From Utricularia gibba (lineage: Eukaryota; Streptophyta; Magnoliopsida; Lamiales; Lentibulariaceae): a stretch of DNA of 64,000 nt. Numbering within the stretch: the stretch's first letter is position 1; each line of letters begins with the position of its first letter. Below, in pieces: positions 1 to 16,632 of the stretch. A program made the position numbers and the translations under genes. The notes below the pieces were generated by a model that did not search any database, was not told the DNA's origin, and saw nothing but the letters and a program-made list of their open reading frames with translations. The stretch lies in NCBI GenBank assembly GCA_002189035.1, contig NEEC01000011.1, positions 1,364,001 through 1,428,000 on the forward strand, read 5' to 3'.

Positions 1-1047
1 GCCTCCTCTAATATGTTAGCTTTACTGGTGTCGTCGATCTCAGCTCCATTCGTCTCTCCGGTCATTTCTGTTGCAGCCGCCGGGTCAGTCTCATTCTCAT
101 CGATTGTTTCTTCTGGTTTGTCCTGTTCGGTGTTGTCATCAGGCTCAGTAGCATTTGCAGTTGTTTGAGACACCTCTGTTCCTTCAACGACTGTGGCTTC
201 ATCAGTAGCAGCTTCAGTGTTTTCGGTCTGCACTATCTCTTCACTTGCCTTGTCAGCTCCCTTCTCCTTGATGTCCACTTGGATATCAGAATCAGCAACG
301 ACATCTTCCTCGGCAGCTGCTGCTTCGACTGGTTTGTCGTTGGTCTTGATATTGTCTCCCGTCCCCTCAGCCCCTGCATCTTCTTCCTGCCGAGTTTCCT
401 CAGCTGCTGCAACTTCAGCGGGTTCAGCATCTGTCTTGGTACCTATTTCTTCCTTTTCATCAGTTACTGGGACTTGTTCCGCAGCGGGATGCTCAGCCTC
501 CTTTTCTTTCTTCTTCCCGGAAGATGATCTCCGTCGTTTCGTGGGTGTCTCTATATCTTTCCACGTGCTGCTGCTCTTCACCCTTTCACTGATCCGAACG
601 GATCTCCTCGGAGTCTCACCCGTCCCCCAGTCGAATTCCGACAAAGCAGGCCCCCCTGGGTGTGCCTTCAAGTACAAATCAAGCTGCTTGCGGCTGTTAA
701 TCTCCACACCAGTAGGCGCAACAAACACTATTTCGCTCTTTTTCGGTGTACCTCCGTTCTTCGGAATGTACTGGCAAAAGCAAGGAAAACGCATGTCAAC
801 CAGCACGCCCCACAAGCAACCAGCCCAAAAACAACAAACAAATAATACAAAAAGAAACAGATTCCTCTGGAACTTGTAGGGCAGCGAACGACGACGGCGT
901 TTCAAATAAACGGAAACGAACGAGTCTAACGTGCAATCGAAAGACGAAACTGCAAAAACGAAATACGTATGATACCAATTTCTTCCAGGATGGCGGCGCC
1001 GGCAGCTCCACCGACACGACATCCTCACACGCTTCTCCCTCCACCAT
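1..1047 (-). CDS. MBD11: Methyl-CpG-binding domain protein, MBD10/MBD11-like (partial, 3' end off window)
   Basis: Two exons are visible: 976-1047, then 1-770 after a 205-bp GT-AG intron (771-975, phase 0). The start at 1047 gives an N-terminus with the motif [13 protein letters not shown]; an upstream in-frame ATG at 1074 is possible but does not fit the family N-terminus. Residues about 12-85 form the MBD fold, with [32 protein letters not shown] and a TPRRS basic patch. A lysine/arginine-rich stretch ([11 protein letters not shown]) follows, then a long low-complexity tail rich in Glu, Ala and Asp that runs off the left edge. This layout matches plant MBD10/MBD11, nuclear chromatin proteins that do not bind methyl-CpG strongly (family knowledge). 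The domain call is firm; MBD10 versus MBD11 is not resolved. Confidence 0.88.
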
Positions 1048-3403
1048 CTCTCTCAAGTCAAAGCTCAAAGGCAACTCCTACAAAACAAGAGCAGCAGCGC
1101 GCGCAGTATAAGTACAACGACCAACAAAGCAGAGGTGCGAAAAGGCTTCCAAAGAAGACGCACCTCTCTCTAAAACTCAAACATCTCTCGCTCTAACCGC
1201 CACGACTGCCTTTTTCTCTCATCGAGTCCAGAAAATTTTGCAGCGACCGATCGAGAACGGCGTGAGTTCAGCCTTTGGGATTTGGATGAAGGACATGTGG
1301 CGGAATCTGGGAGGTTGGTGATGACTCACGCGGTGCACCGCCGCTTCAGTATATAACTCCTCCATGAACACCACTGGGCGTGACGTCTCACGTTCGTGCG
1401 GGTAGCGCGTGTGGGAGACGTCGAGTCCATAGCGCTAGGATGCGTGTCGCGTGTGACGCACGTCGGGTGGTTGAGAGTGCGCGTGCGCAGACGAGATTTA
1501 TGGTATTATTAACTGGATTGGAGAGATGTGGGATTGACGTCCGGATGAGGAGGGAATTGGGAATATGTGGGGTGCCGCATACAGAATAATCCCCCTTGCG
1601 GTACGACGCCAAAAAGCAAGAATTGGGCCGTACGTAAAATATGCACAAGGCCCATTTTAATTCTTAAAAGGCTTATTTGGCCACATTGGGCTTTTCCTTC
1701 CAGGCGAAGTGAGCCCACTGTTGCGCCACATAGGGCCGAGCTGTGCTTATTCGATCGATATATCCTATGCTAGGGATATTCATGGATGGGATATTATAGT
1801 AATTCATTTAAGAACTTATAAATTGAAATCAATAATAAATAATATGGATATAATTAAAAAGTTATAGGAACTAATTATAAATGGTACGAATCCGAATTTG
1901 AATTCTTATAAATTGTTTATCTGAATCTAAATCCATTATTTTTTATTTTTTATAATATTAATTTTTTAATATATTATATTTTATGAATAAATATATATTA
2001 TTTAAAGTCAATAATATAAAATTTATCATTTATATACTAATAAAGTAAAATATGATATAAATTTGAGATAATTAATATTTAAAATTTAAAATAAAAATAA
2101 ACATATATTTATTTGAAATCGGACCAAAACCAATGAAAAATCAGACCAATACCGATTATGAATCCAAATTGATGATTCTAATAATAACTAATTAACCGAA
2201 TATTTAATCAAGTTTAATTCAAGTTATTGTTGGTACTGAACCGAATGCGATCGAGAACATCTGTACTCTATGCACATGCACAACCTTTTAGTAGTATTTT
2301 ACAAAAAATGTGTCCATCAGCAAGAAATCATGTGCAAAAGATATGAGATTTCGGTTCTAGTTCTTGCTGGATTTGGCTCATCCAGGCGCTATTTTTATTT
2401 TTTAAAAAACATTATTCAGTTATTTAATATTTTATATTATTGCTTTTAGAAACTACCATTATCATTATATCTCAATTTATCCAAATTATCAGACACAGAT
2501 TATGGTGATCTTTGATTTGATTATATCAATTTTATTCTAAAAAAACTACAAATCTTGTGTATTTGTAGTTTTTTTTGTTGGATCGTATAAGAAGTTGTTC
2601 TTCCAATTATACGATTATGTAATTAGATTCATTTATTTATGATGAAATGTAGTCATTTACATTATTTTATTTTTTGTAAATTTTATGATATCATTATTTT
2701 TAATCTAATAAATAATAAATGAAAACTGTATATTTAGTTGAAGTACCTGCATCCCCACATCAGAGTGTAAAATAGGAATTTTTTTAAATTATAAAAAATT
2801 CAGTAAAATTAAAATCATAAAACTTCCCAATTGATACCCTCTTTTGTCGGGGGACGGGCATGTCTTTGGCATGGAGGATGAGATCTAATCCTGAGCGTCG
2901 CAGTTCCCAAGGTGTGACAGTAGATATTTCCCCACCAACCATGCTGCCCCACGTGGATTTGGAAACTCACTACGTGTACTTTTCAGACTCTTTCCTAATT
3001 AAAAATATTCTTCTATAAAAAATAATAATAAAATATTAAGTATTAAAATTATTATATGTATATTGATACTAATTGGTAGTTGATATAAGATTTGGCATGT
3101 TACCCCTATTGAGAATATATGTGTTGGTTTTATATCACAAAAATTCTGTGAAATAAAAAAAGAATTATCTAAAAGAGATTAAATATGATTTGAATTCAGA
3201 TTTTTTGATTTTGAATTTGGTAATAGTCCATAAGGTCTTGTGCTACTTGAACTGTTCAATGCATACGGATCGCTACATTCTGTTTTCCTTTTCTTCATAA
3301 AGGACTTAACGCTAGCGTCTCTCTTCTTCTTCTTCCTCTCCTCCCTTGCGCTACACCTATCCTATCTTTATTGAGGGAGAATTGAGAAGAAGGGTAGAGC
3401 AGT
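1048..3403. other. Intergenic, divergent promoters; AT-rich
   Basis: The region separates the minus-strand MBD gene from the plus-strand ATP/ADP carrier and should hold both promoters. 1048-1780 is of balanced composition with short unsupported ORFs; 1780-3300 is strongly AT-rich with no coding pattern. A TCT/TTC-rich leader at about 3318-3350 lies just before the carrier ATG and looks like its 5' UTR. Confidence 0.5.
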
Positions 3404-5696
3404 ATGCAAGGTGTTCTTCAGTCAAGAGGGCTTTTTTCCTTTCCGTCTCACTCAAAGTCCAGAGCTTTCATTGCTCAGCCTCCACGTGAATTGGGAAACA
3501 GATTCTGTCCCTTGAATTCTTCGTTGAAATTCGATAGAATTTCTATTGCGCGTAATGGGTTTTCCAAATTTCATGGCTTTGTTGTTGCAAGACCACATTT
3601 TTCTGAAAGAAAGAGTGGGTTTTATCCTGTTTGTCGAGCGGAGGCTGCGGCTTCTGCGTCAGCTGATGGGGAGGCTTTGTTTGCAGAAAAGGAGTCGCCC
3701 AAGTTTCTGGGTATTGAGCAGGCGACTGTGAAGAAAATTGTACCTCTTGGGATGATGTTTTTTTGCATTCTTTTTAACTACACAATTCTCAGGGACACTA
3801 AGGATGTTTTGGTGGTGACAGCCAAAGGTTCCAGCGCTGAAATCATACCATTCTTGAAAACATGGGTGAATTTGCCTATGGCTATAGGGTTTATGCTCCT
3901 ATACACAAAGCTTGCCAATGTGCTGTCCAAAAAGGCTCTCTTCTACGCTGTTATCGTTCCTTTCATAGCCTTTTTTGGTGCTTTTGGGTTTGTGTTGTAT
4001 CCCCTAAGCCAATATTTCCACCCCACAGCCCTGGCAGACAAGCTGTTGAACGCTCTTGGTCCGAGGTTTCTTGGACCTCTTGCTATCATGAGGATCTGGA
4101 GTTTTTGCTTGTTTTATGTTATGGCCGAGCTTTGGGGCAGTGTGGTTATCTCTGTTCTGTTCTGGGGCTTCGCTAATCAGGTATTCATTTGTCTTTTCTA
4201 CTAATCCTAAAACTGATATCCAAAAGCAAAACGGTATGGTTGATTAAAAAACTCTCCTACGTAACCGTCGGATTCTTCCTAGTATGTTTCTTGAATGACT
4301 CATGATTGGATACTTTGTGTTTCTTAGATCACCACTGTCGAGGAAGCCAAGAGATTTTATCCTCTTTTTGGTTTAGGAGCCAATGTTGCTCTTATCTTCT
4401 CCGGTCGAACTGTGAAATATTTCTCCCAGCTGAGGCAAAATCTAGGACCGGGAGTCGACGGCTGGGCCGTCTCACTCAAGGGGATGATGAGCATTGTGGT
4501 GGTTATGGGGCTGGCTATCTGCGGCCTTTATTGGTGGGTCAACCGCAACGTTCCTCTACCAACTCGCAGTTACAAAAAGAAGGTAAAATTCGTACTTGAC
4601 CAACAATGCTGCTTCTCTACATTGGTTGCATGAGTCATTCAATTCTTTCTTCAAAATTTTCCTCAGGAGAAGCCGAAAATGGGGACAATGGAGAGCTTGA
4701 AGTTCTTGGTATCTTCAAAGTACATCAGGGATCTTGCCACTCTGGTTGTAGCCTATGGTATTAGCATCAACCTTGTGGAGGTTACATGGAAATCGAAACT
4801 CAAAGCTCAGGTAAGAATACCGGTTTGTACTTCGTTGATAGTCCCCTGTCACTCACATGAATCCGCCATTAATGTTTTTGCTGGTTGCACTTCAGTTCCC
4901 AACGCCGAATGAATATTCCTCCTTCATGGGGATTTTTCAACTGCAACTGGCATAGCGACTTTCACCATGATGCTCCTGAGCCAATGGATCTTCGGTAAAT
5001 ACGGTTGGGGTGTGGCTGCAACCATCACACCTACCGTCCTGCTGCTCACCGGAGTTGGCTTCTTCTCCCTGATCCTGTTCGGTGATCCTCTAGCTCCTGC
5101 TCTTGCGAAGTTCGGCATGACTCCCCTTCTAGCAGCAGTATACGTCGGAGCATTGCAGAACATTTTCAGTAAGAGTTCGAAGTACAGTTTGTTCGATCCC
5201 TGCAAGGAAATGGCTTACATTCCTTTGGATGAGGACACAAAGGTTTTCTACTTTCCACCCCTTTTTTCTTCCTCTAAATTCCCTGTGTTCATCCTAGTAA
5301 TCAGTAATTCTTCGGTCTCAGGTGAAAGGAAAAGCCGCGATCGATGTTGTCTGCAATCCTCTCGGAAAGTCGGGAGGCGCTCTGATACAGCAGTTCATGA
5401 TTCTGAGCTTCGGTTCACTGGCGAACTCGACTCCCTACCTTGGCGGCATTCTTCTGGCGATCGTGCTTGCCTGGCTAGCCGCGGCCAGATCGCTGGATGG
5501 GCAGTTCACAGAGCTCAGGCGAGAAGAAGAGCTCGAGAGAGAAATGGAGCGTGCCAACGTGAAGATTCCGGTCGTGTCTTCAGGGGAAGGCGGTGAAGAT
5601 GGCTCCCTACTCCCCGGTGGGACGGCTCTAAACCCGAGCAGGGGCGAGCCATCAGCCACACCTGCATCTACTACACCTAGGAAAGCATCAAGCTGA
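3404..5696 (+). CDS. NTT1: Plastidic ATP/ADP carrier (AATP/NTT family), five exons, one -1 frameshift in exon 4
   Basis: The product exchanges cytosolic ATP for stromal ADP (plus phosphate) at the plastid inner envelope. Exons are 3404-4180, 4328-4582, 4667-4810, 4896-5242 and 5322-5696, all bounded by GT-AG; exons 1-3 and 5 are whole codons. About 80 residues of Ser/Arg-rich transit peptide precede the carrier core (KKIVPLGMMFFCILFNYTIL, RDTKDVLVVTAKGSSAEIIP) with about 12 membrane segments; the C-terminus has NPLGKSGGALIQQFMILSFG and an acidic tail. The implied length is about 632 residues, against about 624 for Arabidopsis NTT1. Exon 4 is 347 nt, one short of 116 codons: around 4928-4931 the run ATGGGGAT should carry a fifth G to give FMGDFS; as written the frame hits TAG 24-27 bases later. 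The rest of the exon is conserved, so I infer a base-call or recent loss rather than an old pseudogene. Confidence 0.93.
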
Positions 5697-8424
5697 AGAA
5701 CAATCATTGATGGGAAGAAATAAGCAAGATTTTAGTGGGCGTTTGGCTAAGAATGAAGCTATTTGGTCACGTGTAGTATTCCCTCTGCCCACTGAAATTA
5801 CAGTGCTTTATTAACGGTTAATCAAAAATCATATGATTCACAGTTTACTGTCTTAGAATCTAAAGATTTTTCCCAGGGGCTTACCGTCCGGCACGCTCGG
5901 TGCAGAAGTCTCTCCCCTCTTCAGGCATTCGAGAGCTCTCTTCCTAATCATCCAAGCAGCAGCAGCAGCAGCAGCAAATCATCCTTCGGCTTCCTCTCGC
6001 ATCGCAGGCTTGAAGCCAATCTGCATCGTCACTACTTAAAACACACCAAAACCCAAAGAAAATAAGATTCAGATAAGGGTTTTTCCCAACCGCCTGGGAA
6101 ATTGATGGGCTACAACTCCAACAAGATTAGACATAAACAAAAAGAAGAACAATCGAAAGCAACAAAGCATGGCTTCCTTTGGACGCGGGTGCTCGGATGG
6201 CGCTCCTACCCGATAGACTCGAAAAGGGCACCCAACTCGGATTATTTGCCTCTAATTCAAACTCGAGGGGAGTAGAAGTTGGAGAGAGCAAGTACTTGAA
6301 AATAAACCAATAAAAACTGTGTTCAATCCCTACCTTAAGGAATGAATGGAGAGCTAATGTTTAGTGAGCCACAAAATTGGTTCAGTCAACATGTTGATCG
6401 GAGTCCCTCTCTTTTGTTGCATAATATCATCCTTCTATAGAATCCCCTACTCGAGGGAGTATGCGCATTCCATAAATATATTGTAAAAAACTAGATGTAA
6501 AAAAAAAAATAACTAGCTAATGGTGAGGTGTTGATGATCATTGTTCGGTCATGGTGAAATCCTCAATAAACATGTCTAGGTAGAGTAGTATATAAGAAGG
6601 AAGTGTTGAAGTAGTATTACTAAATTAACAAGATCTGGGCAAGGTGTGCCTTAGAGTAGCTCACATAAAGATTTTAGGTAGAACGTGCACAATGCTTGGT
6701 TATGTATCCCACTTATCTTTGGAAAAAAATTCTGACAACACAATAGAAGACTTGGGTACAGAGTGTTCGGAAAGATATTACTCAAGAAATGAACACTTGA
6801 ATATATAGAATAATTGAAGCAATCTCATGAAGATCTCGTGGAGAATGGCTCACAAAGGACTACTATAACGCTCAAATGACTCACAAGATACTCACTAGAT
6901 GGGTATAATAAAAAAATGATGGAACGTAGTATTGAAATTATCCGAGTAACAAACTACGACTAGATACCTAACAAGGGGCATCACAACAGTACATGTGCCC
7001 AACAAGTAAAAGATCTTAGTGAAGAGCTCACCAAGCATTTCGAAAGTCGGAAAGGGCAAGAGATGCATTGAAGATCCAAATAATAAAAGTTGAACTATAA
7101 TATAAGAAAGAAATAATATCTATGGAAATATATTTACTAAGACGAAATAAAGTCAAAACTCTCTTCATATCAAAACTATTCTTTATATATTTAAAGTATC
7201 CAAAAAATATAAAAATCTCCACAAACCTTTAAAAATGGGCATCAACACCTTTGAGAAGAAAGTATTCAATGTACTTTTTATTTGATATTGAGAAAAATAC
7301 TTTTTTAAGTTATAATATTTTAATCATTTTTATTTTAAAGTCAAATATTTTAATTTATGTAAAATATTTTAAAAAATTTAATTTGAGATATATATTTTTA
7401 AATAAAATTAAAATTAAATATATATTTTTTAAAATTATTTTTCTCAATTTTTAATGTTTTTTCTATGATATTTCCATTATCCAATTTTTTTGAGATTGAA
7501 ACATCTTAATAGTAATATGTGAATATAAATAATGTTTTCTTATACTTTATCTAAAGTACTACATCATACTCGTATGTATCTTCTTCAATTATACCAAGTG
7601 TGTCATACATACTAACAAGGTTTTCAAATTGAGACTTGAATTTGCATAAATGTTTTTGATTAAAATTGAAATACAAAGAGATAAGGGAAGTTTTGTGCAT
7701 AGAATAATTACTTCTATAATACATTTTGTAGGAAATTATAAGAAATGAAACTAGAAAATGATTCAATTGTAATATTTTTTTCATAATTTTTTAGTATTTT
7801 TTGAATATTTTTTTAAAAATTTACAATATTTTGTAAAAATGTATATTAAATTTTAGTTCCCTTTAAAAATATTTATCTCAAAATTTAAAAAATTTTAAAA
7901 TAATTTTTAACCGAAATGTCATAAATTTAATTTATTGACTGTATTTTGCATAAATTAAAATGTTTGATTGTAAAATGAAAATAGGTGAAAGATTGTGATT
8001 TAAAAAACAATTTTTCCTTTTGATATTCCTCAAATTCACTCCAAGTATCAAAAGTCTCTTGAAAGTACTTTACAAGCATTTTGTCTTCATATCACCATCT
8101 ATTGGAATCCACCATAATCATCATTTACTTTGTATCACCAAGTTATTTTTTTACTATTAATTGATTTTATTCTCTTGTGTAAAGAGCATTACTCATGGTT
8201 TTCTCATTTTTCATGTCATCATTCCTTATGTTTTTTTATTCCTAGTGATAAATGAACTTTTTACCATCAATGATGTATGATATACACCTCAAATAATGTA
8301 GGAAAATAGAACTATATAAGAATTAACAATTATTTAATTCTCACAATTTTGTTACAAGACTTGTCTAAAAGAAAAATTGATGAGACAACCTATTCATGTG
8401 AGTATGATCAAAAGTGAAGAAAAA
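5697..8424. other. Intergenic, AT-rich, possible degraded repeat
   Basis: This holds the carrier 3' UTR, then an (AGC)7 microsatellite at 5955-5976 in a pyrimidine-rich stretch, then about 2.4 kb rising in AT. No reading frame with recognisable similarity was found. 6100-7050 has a mixed, repeat-like composition and may be the flank of the copia relic that follows, but I could not identify LTR ends. Confidence 0.35.
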
Positions 8425-8815
8425 CTTGAATTATTGTACATTGACTTGTGTGAAATGTTCAAAGAATTGTGCCTAGGTGAAAGTATGTACTTTCTTATTA
8501 TTGTGAATGATTAAAACAAGTTATATTATGTGTACTTTCTAAAAGTCAAGTCATGAGTGTTCAACATATTCAAGAAGTTCAAAATTGTTGTAGAAAAAAT
8601 ATAGAGATCATAAATTTAAAAGAATAGGCCCTAATGAAAGAGATGAGTTTTTAAAAAATGAACTAAATCAATACTATATAAGTAAAAATAACTTACTACA
8701 TTCTACACATTAGATCAAAATGGTGTTCATGACGAAAAAAATAGAACCATTTTGAACATGATCACATGTAGTTTATTCAAGAAAAATATATCTTTCGTTT
8801 TTTATGTTTTAGAGC
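8425..8815 (+). mobile_element. Ty1/copia integrase relic
   Basis: Conceptual translation with stops gives LLYIDLCEMFKELCLGESMY, then YVYFLKVKS.VFNIFKKFK, IVVEKI and, near 8710, DQNGVHDEKNRTILNMI. These match the copia integrase core pattern HxDxCGP...YF..FIDD...YFLK.KSEVF..F..F....EKQ and the later QNGVAERKNRTI block, in the right order and spacing. Several in-frame stops and small shifts show it is dead. No LTRs, reverse transcriptase or RNase H were found nearby. Family assignment is firm; limits are approximate. Confidence 0.75.
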
Positions 8816-11240
8816 CCAAGTAACTTAAATGAGAATTATAAATTTAAACAGTTTTTTAGAAAACTTTTACGATTTAATTTTAGTTCTATAGAAGTAAAAG
8901 TTATTTTTTTACAAAACAAAATTAATTTTAAAAGTACTTTTGAAATCAAATTAAAAAAAAACTTTTACAAAATTACTTTAAATATTATACTTTTCAAATG
9001 CTGCTTTAACTTATTCGAAAATTCTCAAAAACATTTTCATAAAAATTCTATTGTAGATTTTCTTCATCAAAAACTCTAAGGTAAGATGAATAAAGTTGTT
9101 TTTCGTGTTTTTGATATATTGTAAATTTTCTTATTCTTTCCCTTTCTTTTATTGTTTGTATTCAATTTAGGTGATTGAATAAAATCAAATATAACTTTCA
9201 GATTTTGACATTTTAATAAATAAATAACTCAACAATTGCTTAGAAGTTATATTGTGAGTCAATTAGAAATGTAGATATTGACAAAAAAATTATTTTATAA
9301 AAATAGACAATTATGCACATTATGTAATAAAAATAGTCATCTTTTAATTTTAATTTTATTTTATTGAATTATTTTTATTTTAATTATATTTATTAAGTGT
9401 ATTTAGAATATATGTTTAAAAAATTAGATTATATTATAAGGATTTCTTCTACTTATAGGAGAGGTCGATTTGACCTAATTCTAAATTCTGTAGGTGTCAG
9501 TTGCTTTCTGTACCTGTATTGTGATCCTAATTTTCAAATGATCGCCATCTATTCTACCACTATTCAGCTACTTTTCAGATTGTGCAAAACGGCCGCTGCA
9601 AACAAATTATGACAACTATCGGTATGTCATCCTGAGCTATCACATCGAAGCACCTTTTGGCAGCTTTTCAGGAATCGATTAGCTGTATATGATTTGTCCC
9701 CCATCAGTATCTTTAATGAGTGTTTTCAGATTGTCAATGACGTGCCACCAAGTGTGTTTGGTTAATGCAACTCTGATTATTTATAATTTTTTTCAGCAAG
9801 TTAATGCACAAGATTATGGTCATGATTTGAGTGAATATAATAATCTAAATCCATTTTCAGAAATTAATGATGATCCAATCAAAGAAAATGAAAATGCTAC
9901 ACGTAAATTGAATGAAAACCATACATGATTTGTGATTAACTTTAGAGTATAAAAACTATGTTGTTTTTAACTTTGATTGTATTTTAAAATTCATGATCTA
10001 ATGTACCAATCTTTTGAATATAATCAATTAAAGGTAATTAATATTATAAATAAAAGTAAATTCATTTTAAAAATAAAAATATGTTCAAAACACTAAAATA
10101 TGTTTATATTTTTATTAGGTTTACTACTTTTCAAAAAATATATACAAAAATATAATTAAATCGTAAAAGTTTTACAAAATACTATTTCAATATATGATGA
10201 TATAATAGATTTAAACATACAAAATTGGTGCAATTTCATTTCCTAAAACATAAGAGATGAGTATGATAAATCTACTTGAAATGTTGTTCTTGCGACAACA
10301 TTTTGGAGTACACGGAAGAATCATAATAATTACATTTGGAGATAACATTGTCATAGTAAATACTCTAATATAACCGAACCTAAATCCAATACATTCATGC
10401 TTGATTCACACATGCATTGAAACTCTTCCTTGGATAAATGTGGAATGTGCTGGTAATAAAGTGCATGTCTATGATTGAATTTGTAATGCATGGTTAGTAA
10501 TGAAATGAAGATAGAGTTTTGAATATTTTGGATTTTTACTTTATTTCTAGAAAATGATAATAAAAAAATCTTAATATAATAATATACTTTATAATTAAAT
10601 GAAAACAAAATTTCTACTGAATTCAGATAATTTTAGTTTTTACATTTAACTTTTAAATAAAAAAATGATATTGAAACATAAAAAATATAATATAATATTC
10701 TAATCAATTAAGAAAATGCGATTGAATACATAATTTATAATATTTTTAATTAAAAGTAATAATTATTTAATCAATATTCATGAAGGAAATGAGATTGAAA
10801 CATTAGAAATATAAAATATAATATAGAAATTTTTTTGTAACATTTCAAATCGAAGAAAAATTAAGATGCTGCCTTGCGGGTGGGCTTCCGTTTACAGTAG
10901 TTAACTATATAACATGGGCCCATCGGTGGTGTCACTGATTTCCAGCCCGGAAAAATAGAGTTTTCAATTTTATATTGCAAATATTCATAATTTTGTTGTA
11001 TCGACCTTGCCAGTAGCCATGGCTATGGCTGGAAAGCAGATACACAGAACCAGGGCATCTCCTCCTTTCCCTGATCAAGCATGGGACAATCAGCACAACC
11101 CACAACCACACGATTTCAGAAGTTTAAGCCTTGGTTCAACTAAGATATCCCCAAGGATCCTGAGCAAAGCATCTCCCTGTATCTATCTCTTTGTTTCTCC
11201 TCTTATGTCCACAACATAAATCGAAATATGTAGATCAGCA
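8816..11240. other. Intergenic, AT-rich, no supported gene
   Basis: It contains short AT-driven ORFs only (for example 9689-9928 and 10351-10608) without recognisable domains. A GC-richer stretch at 10860-11220 lies beyond the 3' end of the LEA_2 gene and could be flanking or UTR sequence; nothing further is supported. Confidence 0.35.
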
Positions 11241-11603
11241 ATTCATCAAACCTGCGGCAACACAAGAGTTGCTCCCAAGAATCAATACGACCATATCAAT
11301 GGAATCCCCTCCTGCTGGCTTTCTGTGAAGCACTCAGTGGGCTGAGGGCTTCTAAAAACATCGTAAGCGTAGATCTTCCCGTATCATTCATCAGCCAACA
11401 TATAAATCATGTTTGCAAGTAGGGAAAAAGAGGAGGCACTTGTAAATGATTCGTTAATGCACAATACAGCATCCATCCAGACATGTTTTACGTACAGGAA
11501 GCATTAGGGATGATGCCCAATTCACAGTCGTTTTGCGATATATACAACAAACAAATCTTGGAAAGATGAGTGCAGCACTCACTGGCCAGCCATATAAACC
11601 ACT

Positions 11604-12491
11604 TCAAACCTGCACAAACATTCACTCGTGTTACACAGCATTCATCAAAGCAGCTTTTTTGTGATGGAGTTTCCTTAAACCATAAGCACAGGAAACAAGC
11701 AGGAAATAAGCAAAGAAAACTCACTTCGGGATAGCAATTTTGGTGAGTAATTGTTTGATTATCCGTGCTCACAAGGATTTCACATGCTACTTTTCCCTGC
11801 ATCCAAGGGTAGGAGGGATTAAAAAATGATGACAATGACAGCATTTTCAAGATGGAGTTGCTTTGGGAAAGAAATTGCAAGTGGAAAATATACCTTCAGA
11901 GGTAAGCCAATGGAGAAAAGATCGATCTTTCCCTGAATCTCCGAAACCGTGTCAAATTCAATAGCTCCTTTAGCCAAATCCTCGATCAACCAGATCGCAT
12001 CACTCAACATCTCCACGCCGTTGAGCTTCAGTCTAGCGTTCACATACGATGAACCCCGTGCCCTAATGCGACCACCGTGGGAATTTACAAATCCCAGTCT
12101 CCTACCCCTGTATCCCACCGCCACCAAAAGGGATTCATACTCAATCGAGTAGAAATCCCTGTTCCGAACCTTAACCCTCATGTCAAGGTTATATCCAACG
12201 AGATATCAGGTTCCGTGCGAAAATGAAGACGATCGAGTTTGAGACGAGCGATGGAGATCTCGGGATCGGATGGCCAGAATATGTACCCGATTGCGACAGC
12301 CACGAGGAAGAAGAGAGCAACCGCGAAACAGCAAAGACGCTGCCGATTGCAGAGACGGAAACGACGACGGCCAAAGGGATGGTAAGGAGGTAACACGATA
12401 ACGTATTGTGGCGACGGAGGCTCGGGTACCACGGTTGAGGGAGGAGGGGCTGGCCGTAAGCCACCCCGTCGGCCTCTTGCGCTGCCTTCAT
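11604..12491 (-). CDS. LEA_2 / NDR1-HIN1-like membrane protein, three exons, two -1 frameshifts
   Basis: Exons are 11894-12491, 11725-11796 and 11604-11609 (Val plus stop), all GT-AG. The order is a Pro-rich N-terminus (EPPSPQYVIVLPPYHP), a basic patch (FGRRRFRLCNRQR), one membrane span (CCFAVALFFLVAVAIGYIFW), then an LEA_2-type beta domain with KVRNRDFYSIEYESLLVAVG, YRGRRLGFV, ARGSSYVNARLKLNGVEML and the C-terminal CEILVSTDNQTITHQNCYPE. It resembles Arabidopsis LEA hydroxyproline-rich/NHL proteins of the At4g13270 type (recalled, not searched); these are usually plasma-membrane or secretory proteins linked to stress or defence. The reading frame breaks twice, at 12421-12430 (TACCCGAG) and at 12177-12186 (TTGACATGAGG); each needs one added base. 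With both restored the product is about 225 residues. The start at 12491 is the last ATG in the first frame; GTG at 12432 opens the second frame but is an unlikely start. Confidence 0.8.
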
Positions 12492-12599
12492 CGGATGGAG
12501 ATCGCCAGAAATTCCAAACGGCGTGTTCGTCAACTTTTATTCAACGCCGATTTCCAGCTCTCAATGGAAGAGCAGCGGCGAGTATATGGTTTTTTTCAG

Positions 12600-13400
12600 C
12601 CCAACCCACCGAAAAACGCGTTTGTTAAAAAAAAAAAAAAAAGATAATCCTTTTGTATACTCTAAAAAACATTTTGGAAAATTTTTTAAAATCTATTTTT
12701 ACTTATAAAAAAGCAAAAGAGAAAAATGATTAATATATTGAAGTAAAAATAGAATTGAAAAGTAAAGAATAATTCATTTTTTACTTTTAATTTGTATTCA
12801 TTATACATTCAAAAATATGATACTAATAATAGAAAAAATAAGTTATATTCCCTAACTTCAAAAATTTTCCCAAAAACACCAAGAAATGTCATTTCCAACT
12901 AGTGAATTTACCTAAACAATATAGACTTAAATAAAGGGTTATTTTGAATAATAACCATCATTACAACACAAAATTTGAAAAATAAGTTATTTCCAAAATT
13001 TGTTTGAAGAATAACCATCCTATAATAACAAATATATATCCAATTGATAAGAATTATATATAATAATAATAAATATCAAAATTATATTTTCTTCGCTTTA
13101 AAATTAATATAAATATAAGTAATGCAATACATTATACTTATATTCATTATTATATAATAATTTCAAAAAAAATATTAAAAAAACAGTTCATAATCATTAT
13201 GTTTTATGAAATCATGAAAAAAGAATTCTTTTAGAATTCACTATGGTAAATAGGAGTTTTAGATATCTCAATTATTCAAAAGATATCTTAAATATAATTA
13301 AATTATGTAAAAAAAAAAATACTTTTTAAATAAAACCACCTCAATTCTTATATTAATTTAAAACCCATTTTCGATTTATAATAAAAAAATTATATAAAAT
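12600..13400. other. Intergenic, very AT-rich
   Basis: It starts with a poly-A/T run near 12629-12642 and continues as AT-rich sequence without coding pattern. It lies between the LEA_2 promoter and the kinesin 3' end. Confidence 0.5.
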
Positions 13401-13572
13401 TAATTATTAGACATGATTTAATAAAACCAAACCGATCAAACGCCCTCTCATCGATGATAGTTTAGAACTCATGACTGGAGCATCAAACAAGTAGCATGTG
13501 TTCAACTTCAAAGCGGGAGGGGTGTGTGTAAAGGGCCGGGAAAAGGATACTCCTGTGACAGCGTCTATTGTA

Positions 13573-16632
<3,060 letters not shown>

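Noticed and set aside
193-879. 228-codon plus-strand ORF
   Set aside because: It is the antisense of the low-complexity Glu/Ala-rich tail of the MBD gene; Ser/Ala-rich translation is expected from that composition.
1380-1773. Short ORFs on both strands upstream of the MBD gene
   Set aside because: GC-richer promoter-proximal sequence, no conserved motifs.
9689-9928. 79-codon ORF in AT-rich DNA
   Set aside because: Asn-rich tail and AT-driven composition; no family recognised.
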